From Johnsonella ignava ATCC 51276 (GTDB lineage: Bacteria > Bacillota > Clostridia > Lachnospirales > Lachnospiraceae): a DNA stretch of 64,000 nucleotides. How positions within the stretch are numbered: the stretch's first letter is position 1; each line of letters begins with the position of its first letter. A program made the translations under genes and the position numbers. Positions 1 through 9,187 of the stretch are shown here, one piece after another. Where the stretch lies: the NCBI RefSeq assembly GCF_000235445.1, contig NZ_JH378832.1:153457-217456 (forward strand), given 5' to 3'. The notes beneath the pieces are model-generated. The model saw only the letters and a program-made list of their open reading frames with translations, made no database searches and was not told the DNA's origin.

Positions 1-1
1 C

Positions 2-796
2 AATAATTCATTTCTGTTTTCAATAGAAGGCATACATTATATATGCCGTATACCGGGAGCGGGAACTGAAGCGCTTATAAACAGAAGTGAGGAGTATGAC
101 TCATATCAGGCTGTAAAACCGCTTAATATCTCAGATGATGTAATTTACATAGACAGCAAAAGCGGATATAAAATTTCAAAATATTACGAGAACTCAAAAA
201 ATGCGGATGCCTCAGATAATGCCGATATGGAAAAATGTATGGAGGTTTTAAGAAAATTACATCAATCGGGAGTAAAGGTAAATCATTCATTTAATATTTC
301 CGATAAAATAGAATATTATGAAAAGCTCTGCTACGGCACAGGAGACATGATATTTGAGGATTACATGGAAGTAAAAGCTAATATGCTTAAGATAACCTCA
401 AAACTTAATACACTTAATCGTACATCCGTATTGGCACATGTAGATGCCATAGCCGATAATTTTATATTTCTACCTGAAACCGCACTTCCTAAACTTATAG
501 ACTGGGAATATGCAGGTATGGCTGATCCCCTGATCGATATAGCCATGTGCTGTATATATTCATATTACAGCCAAAAACAAAGCGACAGGCTTCTTGAGAT
601 GTACCTGGGCAGAAAACCGGTATCAGAGGAAATATATATACTTTATTCATATATGGCACTCGGAGGCTTTTTATGGAGTATCTGGACAGTCTATAAAACA
701 AAGCAGGGAGATTTTTTCGGAGAATACTCTCTTAAAATGTATAGATATGCAAAAGATTATTATGCAATACTTAAACAGAATTTATTTGTAGAATAA
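2..796 (+). CDS. choline/ethanolamine kinase-like phosphotransferase (LicA type), 5' partial
   Basis: The frame is open from base 2, so the gene begins left of the window; 264 codons are visible. It has the two signatures of the choline kinase/aminoglycoside phosphotransferase fold: the Brenner-type catalytic loop LAHVDAIADNF (His codon at 437) and the metal-binding IDWEYAG segment near 499. The IDWEYAG form is typical of LicA and choline kinases rather than antibiotic kinases. LicA phosphorylates choline for transfer as phosphocholine onto surface glycans. Two choline-binding-repeat proteins follow directly, which fits that role. An amino-sugar or ethanolamine substrate cannot be excluded. 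The first internal ATG (227) is not the start, because homologous sequence continues upstream of it. Confidence 0.8.
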   Translation, partial: NNSFLFSIEGIHYICRIPGAGTEALINRSEEYDSYQAVKPLNISDDVIYIDSKSGYKISKYYENSKNADASDNADMEKCMEVLRKLHQSGVKVNHSFNISDKIEYYEKLCYGTGDMIFEDYMEVKANMLKITSKLNTLNRTSVLAHVDAIADNFIFLPETALPKLIDWEYAGMADPLIDIAMCCIYSYYSQKQSDRLLEMYLGRKPVSEEIYILYSYMALGGFLWSIWTVYKTKQGDFFGEYSLKMYRYAKDYYAILKQNLFVE

Positions 797-871
797 TAAA
801 TATCCCGTAAATTCATATATGACGGTGCAGTTTCGTATTAATTTCGTAATAATTTTTTATAATCTCTGTAC

Positions 872-900
872 TTTTATTACATCTTATAGAATGATATAAT
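872..900 (+). promoter_or_regulatory. possible sigma-A promoter of the choline-binding-repeat gene
   Basis: A perfect TATAAT lies at 895-900, about 70 bases before the start codon at 973. The -35 region (TTTTAT at 872-877, 17-base spacing) is weak. This is the best candidate in the 176-base gap. Confidence 0.3.
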
Positions 901-972
901 AGTATTCCTTAATAAAAAATACTTTGCCGGCAACTCCGGCATAAATATAAACAAATCAGGAGGGTACACTTC

Positions 973-2067
973 ATGAAATTAAAAACTAAACTGTTTATGG
1001 CAGGGATAGCTGCCGCAGGCATGCTGATCTTTGCGGCGGATAATGTATCCTATGCAGCAAACGGCTGGCAGACCTCAGGCAACAGCTGGATATACATAGA
1101 CAATGACGGCAGTAAACACAAAGGCTGGATAAAAACCACAGACGGCTACTACTATATGGATCTTGCATCAGGCCTTATGAGTACCGGCTGGAAAAAAATT
1201 AACAATAAATGGTACTTTTTTAAATCAAACGGTCTAATGAATGTGGGCTGGCTTAAAGAAAATAACAAATGGTACTACAGTCTTGATAACGGAACCCTGG
1301 TACAGGGAAGCTGGCTGCGTATAGAAAACAATTATTATTATATGCGTGGAGGCGGCGAGATGGCTACCGGATGGAGGCAGATTGACAAGCACTGGTATTA
1401 CTTTAAAGCTGACGGAAGATGTGCTTTCGGCTGGCTTAAACTGGGGGATAACTGGTATTACCTTGCTTCTGACGGAAAGATGCTTTCAGGCTGGCAGCAG
1501 ATTTCAAATTCATATTACTACCTTGATGCAAAGGGTGTTTTAAGGACAGGCTGGCTAAATGACGGTACAAATAAATATTATATGGAACCCAAAGATGAAA
1601 AACATCTCGGAAAGATGACATATAACTGGAAGCAAATAGACGGATACTGGTATTTCTTTAATGCAAGCGGTCATATGCAAAAAGGCTGGGTAAAAGCGAA
1701 CAATAAATACTATTACCTGAATACGGACGGCAAGATGGTCGTGGGTCAATCCCTAAATATAGACGGATATATCTACACATTTGATGCAAAAGGAATCGCA
1801 GATACTGTAAATGTAGGCAATGCACAGGTATATAATGCCTCATCGGCACCCGGCGAATCAAATAACAACTATGGTACATCTGCAAAGAGCAGCAGCCAGA
1901 GCAACGACCCTAACGCTCCGTCATCGTCATCATCAGGCTCTGCACAAAACCCCGGTTCAGACCAAAATTCCGGTTCAAACCAAAGCCCTGACTCATCATC
2001 AAAAAGTTCATCCTCTTCAAGTACAGGAAACGGTCTTCAGGCAGGGCAAACAGGTGGTCCTCAATAA
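973..2067 (+). CDS. secreted choline-binding-repeat (CW_binding) protein
   Basis: 364 residues. An N-terminal signal peptide (about 1-29, cleavage near SYAANG) is followed by roughly twelve aromatic repeats of about 20 residues (about 31-275), of the form GWxxxxxxWYYxxxxGxMxxG. These are the repeats that bind choline on teichoic acids in pneumococcal choline-binding proteins. The last 90 residues are a Ser/Asn/Gly/Pro-rich low-complexity tail. No catalytic domain is present, so it is probably a wall-associated structural or adhesive protein. AGGAGGG at 958-964 sets the start. It sits between a LicA-like kinase gene and a repeat-bearing lysozyme gene, which supports choline as ligand. An AT-only hairpin (2104-2120) followed by a T-run is a weak terminator candidate. 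Confidence 0.85.
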   Translation: MKLKTKLFMAGIAAAGMLIFAADNVSYAANGWQTSGNSWIYIDNDGSKHKGWIKTTDGYYYMDLASGLMSTGWKKINNKWYFFKSNGLMNVGWLKENNKWYYSLDNGTLVQGSWLRIENNYYYMRGGGEMATGWRQIDKHWYYFKADGRCAFGWLKLGDNWYYLASDGKMLSGWQQISNSYYYLDAKGVLRTGWLNDGTNKYYMEPKDEKHLGKMTYNWKQIDGYWYFFNASGHMQKGWVKANNKYYYLNTDGKMVVGQSLNIDGYIYTFDAKGIADTVNVGNAQVYNASSAPGESNNNYGTSAKSSSQSNDPNAPSSSSSGSAQNPGSDQNSGSNQSPDSSSKSSSSSSTGNGLQAGQTGGPQ

Positions 2068-2129
2068 AATATCAAAACAGTACAATTTTTATAAATGTAA
2101 TTGAATATTAAAATAATATTAACATTTTT

Positions 2130-2148
2130 TTAATCAAGACTTGATTAA
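2130..2148. promoter_or_regulatory. palindrome in the lysozyme promoter region (possible operator)
   Basis: A perfect 9-bp inverted repeat (TTAATCAAG, one base, CTTGATTAA) lies 72-91 bases before the lysozyme start. A -10-like TATGAT follows at 2159-2164. It has the size of a dimeric repressor site. The regulator is unknown. Confidence 0.3.
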
Positions 2149-2220
2149 ATTACATCATTATGATAAAGTCTGTTTATTACTTTCTTTAATTATTATTTCA
2201 GGAGATCGATATTTTATATT

Positions 2221-3930
2221 ATGAAAAAGCTACCGTTATGTACTGAATCAGATAAAACAGGAGTTTCTATCGGAGCAAAACACTCCTGCGGAAACTCTAA
2301 ATCATGGGCAGAATATACTGACAGAAACGCCGGATCCGTAAACAAAAAAAGGTATTTCGGACTTAAATCGGCTGTATTTTCAGCCCTTACAGCAGCTTTT
2401 ACATTTACATGGGCTTTATATCCACACACTGATGTATCTGCAAAACAGTGGGGTATGCAAAGTCCCGGAGTTTACAAGCTTATCGACGGGTCGACTTTAA
2501 ACGGTGTTGTTGCAAGAGGTATAGATGTATCACACTGGCAGGGAAAAATTGACTGGAAAGCAGTAGCGGCAGATGATGTTAAATTTGTAATGCTTGGAAC
2601 AAGAAGCCAGGGCAGACCTGATCCCACATTTGACTATAACGCTTCTTCAGCCCATAAGGAGGGAATAGCACTCGGTGCGTATATATATTCCTATGCCACA
2701 AATACAAAACAGGCTGAAGCCGAAGCAGATCTTGTGCTTAATCTTATAAAGGACTATCCTATATCCTACCCTGTAGCATTTGATGCAGAGGATGAAGCAA
2801 CTCTTGGAAAGCTTCCTAAATCACAGATTACCGCTATCATACTTACATTTACAAACAAAATCAGGGCTGCAGGCTATTATCCTATAATATATGCCAATGA
2901 TTACTGGATAGCAAATAAACTGGATTTAGATGCACTTGCAGGTATAGATATATGGGTTGCAAGGTATAATAAAAGACATGCATATTCAAAACCCGTTATG
3001 TGGCAGGCAACTGAAACAGGCAGTGTAAATGGAATAAAAGGCAATGTAGATATAGATTTCCAGTATAAGGATTTTTCTTCAGTAATACCAAAGGACACTA
3101 CCAGAACAATCGCAGGCAAAACCTATTATTACAGAGACTATGTTCTGCAAAAAGATACTCTTATAACTGATGAAAAAGGTCAGAAAATCTATATTGATAA
3201 AAACGGCAATGCGATTACAGGCTGGTCGGTTGTAGACGGCAAAAAGTTTTACTACGATCCTTCCACCGGTAAAACCGTTACTTCATGGTTTAAGGTTGGC
3301 GATACATGGTATTTCTTTGATAAGGACGGTGTTCTTCAAACAGGTTGGCTTAATAAGGATAAGCTATGGTACCTGCTTTCCTCCGACAACGGTTCTATGC
3401 AGACAGGATGGGTAAAAGATAATAATATATATTATTATTTCGATGCATCCGGCGTTATGCAGACAGGATGGGTTTTACACGACTCACAGTGGTACTATCT
3501 CAACTCTTCCGGAGCTATGCAGACAGGTTATATAGTGGTAAACGACAACCGATACTACCTTGATACTGACGGGCATATGCTGAAAAATACAAATATAGTC
3601 CATGAAGGTTCAATCTTTGTAATTGATGAAAACGGAGTTATGGGACCTCCGATAGGTACCTCACAAAGTCCTGAGGGTACTAAGATATCCTCAAAAAATA
3701 TTGACAAATCAAAGTCAGTTGATATGGTTTATGAACAGCGCATAGAAAGTTCAGCCGCTTTTGAGGCTGCTACCGAGACAAGTCCTGCCCAAACAAAGGC
3801 TGCACATAAATCTAAAAATAAAAAAGGGAGCAAAAAGTCTAAAAACAAGGATACGGTTACTGATGACGAAAATTGCCCTGACGGTTGTACAAATGCAAAT
3901 GTAGATACTAAATCACCCGGACAGCCGTAA
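2221..3930 (+). CDS. GH25 lysozyme (muramidase) with choline-binding-type repeats
   Basis: 569 residues. An N-terminal stretch of about 47 residues precedes a hydrophobic segment (about 48-75), so the signal peptide is unusually long. The GH25 domain spans about 98-285, with the GIDVSHWQG opening (Asp102), the catalytic DAE motif (Asp188, Glu190) and NVDIDF near 275-280. GH25 enzymes cleave the MurNAc-GlcNAc bond of peptidoglycan. Six or seven aromatic wall-binding repeats follow (about 300-460), then a Lys-rich tail holding one Cys pair. The repeats match those of the upstream gene, so both proteins probably dock on the same ligand. AGGAGAT at 2200-2206 is about 16 bases from the ATG, longer than usual, so the true N-terminus is less certain. 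Confidence 0.9.
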   Translation: MKKLPLCTESDKTGVSIGAKHSCGNSKSWAEYTDRNAGSVNKKRYFGLKSAVFSALTAAFTFTWALYPHTDVSAKQWGMQSPGVYKLIDGSTLNGVVARGIDVSHWQGKIDWKAVAADDVKFVMLGTRSQGRPDPTFDYNASSAHKEGIALGAYIYSYATNTKQAEAEADLVLNLIKDYPISYPVAFDAEDEATLGKLPKSQITAIILTFTNKIRAAGYYPIIYANDYWIANKLDLDALAGIDIWVARYNKRHAYSKPVMWQATETGSVNGIKGNVDIDFQYKDFSSVIPKDTTRTIAGKTYYYRDYVLQKDTLITDEKGQKIYIDKNGNAITGWSVVDGKKFYYDPSTGKTVTSWFKVGDTWYFFDKDGVLQTGWLNKDKLWYLLSSDNGSMQTGWVKDNNIYYYFDASGVMQTGWVLHDSQWYYLNSSGAMQTGYIVVNDNRYYLDTDGHMLKNTNIVHEGSIFVIDENGVMGPPIGTSQSPEGTKISSKNIDKSKSVDMVYEQRIESSAAFEAATETSPAQTKAAHKSKNKKGSKKSKNKDTVTDDENCPDGCTNANVDTKSPGQP

Positions 3931-4013
3931 TATTAAAAAGCTTTTCACCCAGGTTATAAACCTCTACATTTTTAAACAAAACAGTCCTGAGGACTTAATC
4001 CTAATAAAGTAAA

Positions 4014-4055
4014 AAATAACTCCTATTCCGAAAATATCCGGTTTAGGAGTTATTT
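4014..4055. terminator. bidirectional intrinsic terminator
   Basis: A perfect 12-bp stem (4014-4025 with 4044-4055) has an A-rich left flank and a T-rich right end. It lies between the convergent lysozyme and glycosyltransferase genes and can serve both. Confidence 0.75.
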
Positions 4056-4127
4056 AAATTTAATCTGGAAGTCATTTAAACTCAGAAGCTTTTTAAGGTC
4101 AGGAGCTTTTTATAACCTTTTAAATTA

Positions 4128-4949
4128 TCATTTCCTTAAAACCTTATAAACCACGTTCCTAAAGGTTGCGGGTATGAGGCATATCACCGAGCTTAAAAAG
4201 CTCCCCCCTATAAATTCAAACAAATTAGTGTAACCTATACTTAGCTGGAAAAATCTAAGCCTTAAATACTGCATAAAATACTTAATCCCTCCACGCCTTT
4301 TTGAAAAATCCAGACTGTTTCCAAGCCTTGCGTATATAAGTACCGTTTTAGTGTTTGCAATTTTAAAACCGCCTGCAAGCAGCCTGCACCACAGATGATA
4401 ATCTTCAAGTCCCGGAAAATGTATATATCCGCCGACTTTTAAAATATCAGCTCTTCTAAACATAACACTCATATGATTAAGCGGATTTCTGAACCTGCCA
4501 TATCTGTACAGCTGTTCATATGTTGCAGGCATCCTCTTAGTCCTGAGAATATGACCTTCATCAATAAATTCCGAAATATCACTTCCCAGTGCAGATATAT
4601 CTTTATGTTTAAGCAGAAACTCTCTTTGTATTTTAAACCTTTCAAAAAGTGATATATCATCACTGTCCATCCTTGCGACAAATTCATATGAACAGGCACG
4701 AAGCCCTGCGGCAAGTGCGATACCAAGCCCCCGGTTTTTTTTTAACGGGACGATATTAACATTTTCAAAAGAAGCGGCAAAATCCGAAACGGCATCATCA
4801 AGCTCCTTTTTTAGTGCCCCGTCTTTAACTATAATCACCTCATCAGGTATATAACTTTGTTTTTTTATACTCTTAAGTGCAGTATTTAAGTTGGATACGG
4901 TTTCACCGTCATATACCGACATCAGCACCGAAACTTTGCCGTCATTCAT
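4128..4949 (-). CDS. family 2 glycosyltransferase (AmsE-like)
   Basis: 273 residues with a GT-A fold: an N-terminal SVLMSVYDGE strand and loop (7-16), the metal/nucleotide-sugar DxDD motif (MDSDD, Asp95/97/98) and a probable catalytic Glu-Asp pair in GLEDYHLW (181-182). The C-terminal 25 residues are hydrophobic, suggesting membrane association. The sequence pattern resembles amylovoran-type AmsE enzymes, which add sugars to a lipid-linked repeat unit; donor and acceptor are not predictable. The ATG overlaps the end of the upstream nucleotidyltransferase gene by 8 bases, so the two are translationally coupled. It is the last gene of the minus-strand glycan cluster. Confidence 0.85.
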   Translation of the reverse strand: MNDGKVSVLMSVYDGETVSNLNTALKSIKKQSYIPDEVIIVKDGALKKELDDAVSDFAASFENVNIVPLKKNRGLGIALAAGLRACSYEFVARMDSDDISLFERFKIQREFLLKHKDISALGSDISEFIDEGHILRTKRMPATYEQLYRYGRFRNPLNHMSVMFRRADILKVGGYIHFPGLEDYHLWCRLLAGGFKIANTKTVLIYARLGNSLDFSKRRGGIKYFMQYLRLRFFQLSIGYTNLFEFIGGSFLSSVICLIPATFRNVVYKVLRK

Positions 4950-5877
4950 ATAAACCCTGTTTTATAAGTGATTTTATCGATTTTACAACATATTCTATAT
5001 CTTCTTTATAAGTAACCCCGAACCACTTATCGGAGGTTCTTACAACAGCCACCTTAGCTTTATTTTCATGCACAAGCCTGCTTACCACATCAGGCAGGAG
5101 ATATTCAGATTTAATATCGGTCTTAGAAAGATTTTCAAGAAACAGATTAAAATTTTCATTTAAAATTTCAAAAATCTCAGGTGTAAATCCCCACATATTC
5201 ATAGAAACATAGCTGTTTATATCGACCTCTTTCTCAACTCCCAGCCTGTCCTTCGCCTTTATAATGCCATCGCAGAGTCTGACATCAAAGCTTTCATCAA
5301 CCTCATACATAAATCCGTCCTTTATACTGCATATACCACGTGTAACGCCGCCATTTTCGCTTAATGTATTTACAAGCTCAAAACCTGCCATACATATCCT
5401 TATAAATCCCGGATTATCACCGGGTTTTCCATCTTTTTTTTCTTTTAAATCCATATTGGCGGTAATATAATCGTGCATCTTAAAAAATGATTCTCTGCCG
5501 TAATAATCATCGGCATTTATTACCATAAAAGGTTCCTGTATATAATTAGAAGCACAGAGCACTGCATGACCGGTGCCCCAAGGCTTACTTCTGTCCTCCC
5601 ATACACCCTTATATTTTTGCGGCAGCATATCAAGCTCCTGAAAAGCGTATTCCACTTCAATCTTTTTTTCTATACGCTTTCCTATTACATTTCTAAAATC
5701 CTCATACAGATCTTTTCTGATTATAAAAACAACCTTATCAAATCCTGCTTTTATAGCATCATAGATTGAATAATCCATTATAATCTCACCGTCAGGTCCT
5801 ACAGGTTCAAGCTGTTTTATACCTTTCCCAAAACGACTTCCAATACCTGCAGCCATAACTGTCAGACATGTTTTCAT
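4942..5877 (-). CDS. sugar-type nucleotidyltransferase
   Basis: 311 residues. The N-terminal MAAGIGSRFGKGIKQLEPVG is the NTP-binding signature of the NTP_transferase fold, and VINADDYYG supplies the metal-binding Asp pair. These enzymes join a sugar phosphate or phosphocholine to NMP. The variant with GxKQLxPVGPxGE and DYSIYDAI is a recognisable subgroup, often near aminoglycoside-phosphotransferase-like kinases. A LicA-like kinase lies 4 kb away, so activation of a kinase product is possible but unproven. The start at 5877 is chosen over the longer frame (5919) because GGAGGGAT sits 6-7 bases upstream. Confidence 0.8.
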   Translation of the reverse strand: MKTCLTVMAAGIGSRFGKGIKQLEPVGPDGEIIMDYSIYDAIKAGFDKVVFIIRKDLYEDFRNVIGKRIEKKIEVEYAFQELDMLPQKYKGVWEDRSKPWGTGHAVLCASNYIQEPFMVINADDYYGRESFFKMHDYITANMDLKEKKDGKPGDNPGFIRICMAGFELVNTLSENGGVTRGICSIKDGFMYEVDESFDVRLCDGIIKAKDRLGVEKEVDINSYVSMNMWGFTPEIFEILNENFNLFLENLSKTDIKSEYLLPDVVSRLVHENKAKVAVVRTSDKWFGVTYKEDIEYVVKSIKSLIKQGLYE

Positions 5878-5994
5878 ACTATCCCTCCATTTAAATAAAT
5901 TTAAACAGTGTACCCGCAAAACATAAAATATATAATTGCATTTTAAATCATACCGGCTGAAATAAATAAAATATACAGCAGCACCTGTTTATCA

Positions 5995-7020
5995 TTATAC
6001 TACTCTGCCTTTATACATTTTATCAAAATACCCGATATACTCACCGTTTATTATATTTTTCCACCATGCTTCATTATTAAGATACCATTCAACGGTTTTT
6101 ACTATACCTGTATCAAAATCATATTTTGGTTTCCAACCCAGCTGCTTTTCCATTTTAGTCGGATCTATGGCATATCTCATATCATGTCCCGGACGGTCGG
6201 CTACAAATCTTATAAGTTCTTCAGGCTTATTTAAAACCTTAAGCACAGTCTTTACAACATCAAGATTTGTTCTTTCATTATGCCCGCCTATATTATAAAC
6301 CTCACCCTCTCTGCCTTTTTTTAATATAAGGTCTATGGCATGACAATGATCTTCAACATAGAGCCAGTCCCTTACATTTTCCCCCTTACCGTATACAGGC
6401 AGTTCCTCATCGTTCAGTGCTCTGCTTATAATCAAAGGTATAAGCTTCTCAGGAAAATGATACGGTCCGTAGTTGTTTGAACATCTTGATACAGTAACCG
6501 GCAGCTTATAGGTTCTGTGATAAGCAAGTACAAACATATCGGCTGCCGCCTTTGCCGCCGAGTAAGGACTTGAAGCATTAAGAGGAGTTTCTTCTGTAAA
6601 AAACAGATCGGGCCTGTTAAGAGGAAGATCACCATATACTTCATCTGTAGATACCTGATGGTAACGCTTTATACCATAGGTTCTGCATGCATCAAGCAGA
6701 GTAGTTGTACCTACAACATTGGTTCTTACAAAAATCTCAGGATCTTCTATTGATCTGTCAACATGGCTTTCAGCCGCAAAGTTTACTATAATATCGGGTT
6801 TTAACTCATCAAAAAGCTCAAATATAAATTTCCTGTCGGCTATATCACCTTTTATAAATTTATAGTTGGTGCAATTTTCAACCGATTTCAGGGTTTCAAG
6901 ATTCCCGGCATAGGTTAAAAGATCAAGGTTTATTATCATATCCTGAGGATATTTATTTACCATATACTGTACAAAATTTCCTCCTATAAATCCGGCACCG
7001 CCTGTAACAACTATATTCAT
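5995..7020 (-). CDS. rfbB: dTDP-glucose 4,6-dehydratase
   Basis: 341 residues, normal for RmlB/RfbB. It shows the NAD-binding GGAGFIGG loop (7-14), the catalytic Thr-Asp-Glu triplet in STDEVYGD (about 125-127) and the YxxxK pair (Tyr153, Lys157) of extended short-chain dehydrogenases. It converts dTDP-glucose to dTDP-4-keto-6-deoxyglucose, the second step toward dTDP-rhamnose and related sugars. The internal ATG at 7020, giving the canonical MNIVVTGGAGFIG start, is preferred; AAGGAC lies about 12 bases upstream, whereas the longer ATG at 7062 has no ribosome binding site. rfbA lies directly upstream; rfbC and rfbD are not in the window. Confidence 0.93.
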   Translation of the reverse strand: MNIVVTGGAGFIGGNFVQYMVNKYPQDMIINLDLLTYAGNLETLKSVENCTNYKFIKGDIADRKFIFELFDELKPDIIVNFAAESHVDRSIEDPEIFVRTNVVGTTTLLDACRTYGIKRYHQVSTDEVYGDLPLNRPDLFFTEETPLNASSPYSAAKAAADMFVLAYHRTYKLPVTVSRCSNNYGPYHFPEKLIPLIISRALNDEELPVYGKGENVRDWLYVEDHCHAIDLILKKGREGEVYNIGGHNERTNLDVVKTVLKVLNKPEELIRFVADRPGHDMRYAIDPTKMEKQLGWKPKYDFDTGIVKTVEWYLNNEAWWKNIINGEYIGYFDKMYKGRVV

Positions 7021-7098
7021 AAATGATTTTGTCCTTTTTATTTTATTATTTATATATGACATAAAAACATATGTAAAGATCTAAACGGGTATATTATT

Positions 7099-7989
7099 TT
7101 AAAGACTGCTTCCGTCTATATACTTACCCTCAAGCAGTGCTTTCAGATATTCACCATACTGGTTTTTAATATACTCCTTATATGCCTGCTCCACCTGAGC
7201 TCTGTCTATCCAGCCGTTTAAATATGCTATCTCCTCAAGACAGGCAATTTTTCTGTGCTGGTGTGTCTCAATAGTATACACAAAATTGGTCGCTTCGACA
7301 AGTGAAGCATGTGTACCTGTATCAAGCCACGTAAAGCCCTGTGAAAGCAGCTTTACATCAAGCATGCCTTTTTCAAGATAAATCCTGTTAAGATCCGTGA
7401 TCTCAAGTTCTCCACGTTTTGACGGCTTAAGTGCTTTTGCATATTTTACAACATCATTGTCATAAAAATACAAGCCTGTAACACAGTAGTTGCTTTTAGG
7501 TTTTTTGGGCTTTTCTTCAATAGATACGGCTCTGCCGTTCTTATCAAACTCCACTATGCCGAACCTTTCAGGATCGGATACATAATATCCGAATACGGTA
7601 GCTCCTTTTTCCTTTGAAGCGGCATCAAGCAGCTTTTCCTTTAATCCATTTCCATGAAATATATTATCTCCAAGTATCATGGCAACTCTGTCGCTGCCTA
7701 TAAACTCACTTCCTATTATAAATGCCTGTGCCAGACCGTCCGGATGCGGCTGAACTTCGTATGACAGCTCAAGCCCGAACTGTTTTCCGTCTCCAAAGAG
7801 TTCCTTAAATCTGGGAGTATCCTCAGGGGTTGATATTATAAGTATTTCCCTTATACCTGCACTCATAAGAACAGACATAGGATAATAAATCATAGGTTTA
7901 TCATAAACCGGCAGCAGCTGCTTTGAAGTAACCTTTGTAAGCGGATACAGTCTAGTACCGCTGCCTCCTGCAAGTATTATTCCTTTCAT
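7099..7989 (-). CDS. rfbA: glucose-1-phosphate thymidylyltransferase
   Basis: 296 residues, full length for RmlA/RfbA. It has the N-terminal LAGGSGTRLYPLT signature, Lys23-Gln24 in TSKQLLPVYDKP, and the metal-binding Asp108 in ILGDN. It makes dTDP-glucose from dTTP and glucose-1-phosphate, feeding the dehydratase encoded next. It is co-oriented with glf upstream and rfbB downstream (78 bases). Identity is very secure because the family is strongly conserved. Confidence 0.95.
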   Translation of the reverse strand: MKGIILAGGSGTRLYPLTKVTSKQLLPVYDKPMIYYPMSVLMSAGIREILIISTPEDTPRFKELFGDGKQFGLELSYEVQPHPDGLAQAFIIGSEFIGSDRVAMILGDNIFHGNGLKEKLLDAASKEKGATVFGYYVSDPERFGIVEFDKNGRAVSIEEKPKKPKSNYCVTGLYFYDNDVVKYAKALKPSKRGELEITDLNRIYLEKGMLDVKLLSQGFTWLDTGTHASLVEATNFVYTIETHQHRKIACLEEIAYLNGWIDRAQVEQAYKEYIKNQYGEYLKALLEGKYIDGSSL

Positions 7990-8061
7990 TTATAAATAAC
8001 TAACCCTTTCATTAATTCTTTTATATATTTTTTATATAATATTCTGATACAAATTAATACC

Positions 8062-9165
8062 TTAATTTTTTAAAATACTTTCTGCAAGCTCAAGTGCCGC
8101 TGCCACAACCTTATCCATATCATAATATCTGTACTGTGCCAACCTGCCTCCAAAATAAACCTTATCCTGTGCTTTTGAAAGCTTTTCATACTCATGGTAC
8201 AAGGCATTATTTTTATCATCATTTACCGGATAATAAGGCTCTATCCCCTCTTTCCATTCACACGGGTATTCTCTTGATATTACAGTACGCAAAGTATTTG
8301 CATATTCAAAGTGCTTATGCTCTATTATCCTTGTATAAGGCACATTTTCATCGGTATAATTTACAACTGCGCAGCCCTGAAAATTATCAGTATCAAGAAT
8401 CTCATTTTCAAATCTCAGGCTCCTATATTCAAGCATACCCAGCTTAAAATCAAAAAATTCATCTATCATACCTGTATAAATCACCTTATCAACTTCATCG
8501 GAATGCAGTCCCATAAATTCCCTATATGCAGTATTTAACTTAACTTCGGTTTTTTCAAGCAGCTTTTCTATAATAGCTGTATAACCTCCAACAGGTATAC
8601 CCTGATACGGGTCATTAAAGTAGTTGTTGTCATAGGTAAATCTAAGCGGCAGTCTTTTTATTATAAAAGCCGGAAGTTCCCTGCAATCCCTGCCCCACTG
8701 TTTTTTTGTATATCCCTTTATAAGCTTCTCATACACATCGGTTCCCACAAGCGAAAGTGCCTGTTCCTCAAGATTTGCAGGTGTTTTTATATCAAGCCCT
8801 TTTATCTGAGCGGATATTATATCATAGGCTTCTTTAGGTGTTTTTATATTCCACAGTTTGCTGAATGTATTCATGTTAAAGGGAAGATTGTACAGCTCAT
8901 CCTTATATATCGCCACAGGAGAGTTTATATAGTGATTAAACTGCGCAAACCGGTTTATATAATCCCATACTTTTTTATCAGAAGTATGAAATATATGTGC
9001 ACCGTACTGATGCACATTTATGCCCTCAATATTCTTTGTATAGATATTTCCGCCTATATGAGACCTCTTTTCAACAACCAGACATCTTTTACCCGCCTTT
9101 GTCGCCTCATTTGCAAATACTGCACCGAAAAGCCCTGCACCGGCTATCAGAAAATCATATTTCAT
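8062..9165 (-). CDS. glf: UDP-galactopyranose mutase
   Basis: 367 residues, the usual length. The N-terminal FAD-binding FLIAGAGLFG (GxGxxG) and the conserved Glf blocks (YGAHIFHT, YTKKQWGRD, RLPLRFTYDNNYFND) are visible. The enzyme interconverts UDP-galactopyranose and UDP-galactofuranose, so the surface glycan probably contains Galf. The start is placed at MKYDF (9165) because GGAGG lies 5 bases upstream, inside the first codons of the longer frame. Confidence 0.95.
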   Translation of the reverse strand: MKYDFLIAGAGLFGAVFANEATKAGKRCLVVEKRSHIGGNIYTKNIEGINVHQYGAHIFHTSDKKVWDYINRFAQFNHYINSPVAIYKDELYNLPFNMNTFSKLWNIKTPKEAYDIISAQIKGLDIKTPANLEEQALSLVGTDVYEKLIKGYTKKQWGRDCRELPAFIIKRLPLRFTYDNNYFNDPYQGIPVGGYTAIIEKLLEKTEVKLNTAYREFMGLHSDEVDKVIYTGMIDEFFDFKLGMLEYRSLRFENEILDTDNFQGCAVVNYTDENVPYTRIIEHKHFEYANTLRTVISREYPCEWKEGIEPYYPVNDDKNNALYHEYEKLSKAQDKVYFGGRLAQYRYYDMDKVVAAALELAESILKN

Positions 9166-9187
9166 GCCTGCCTCCATATACTTAAAT

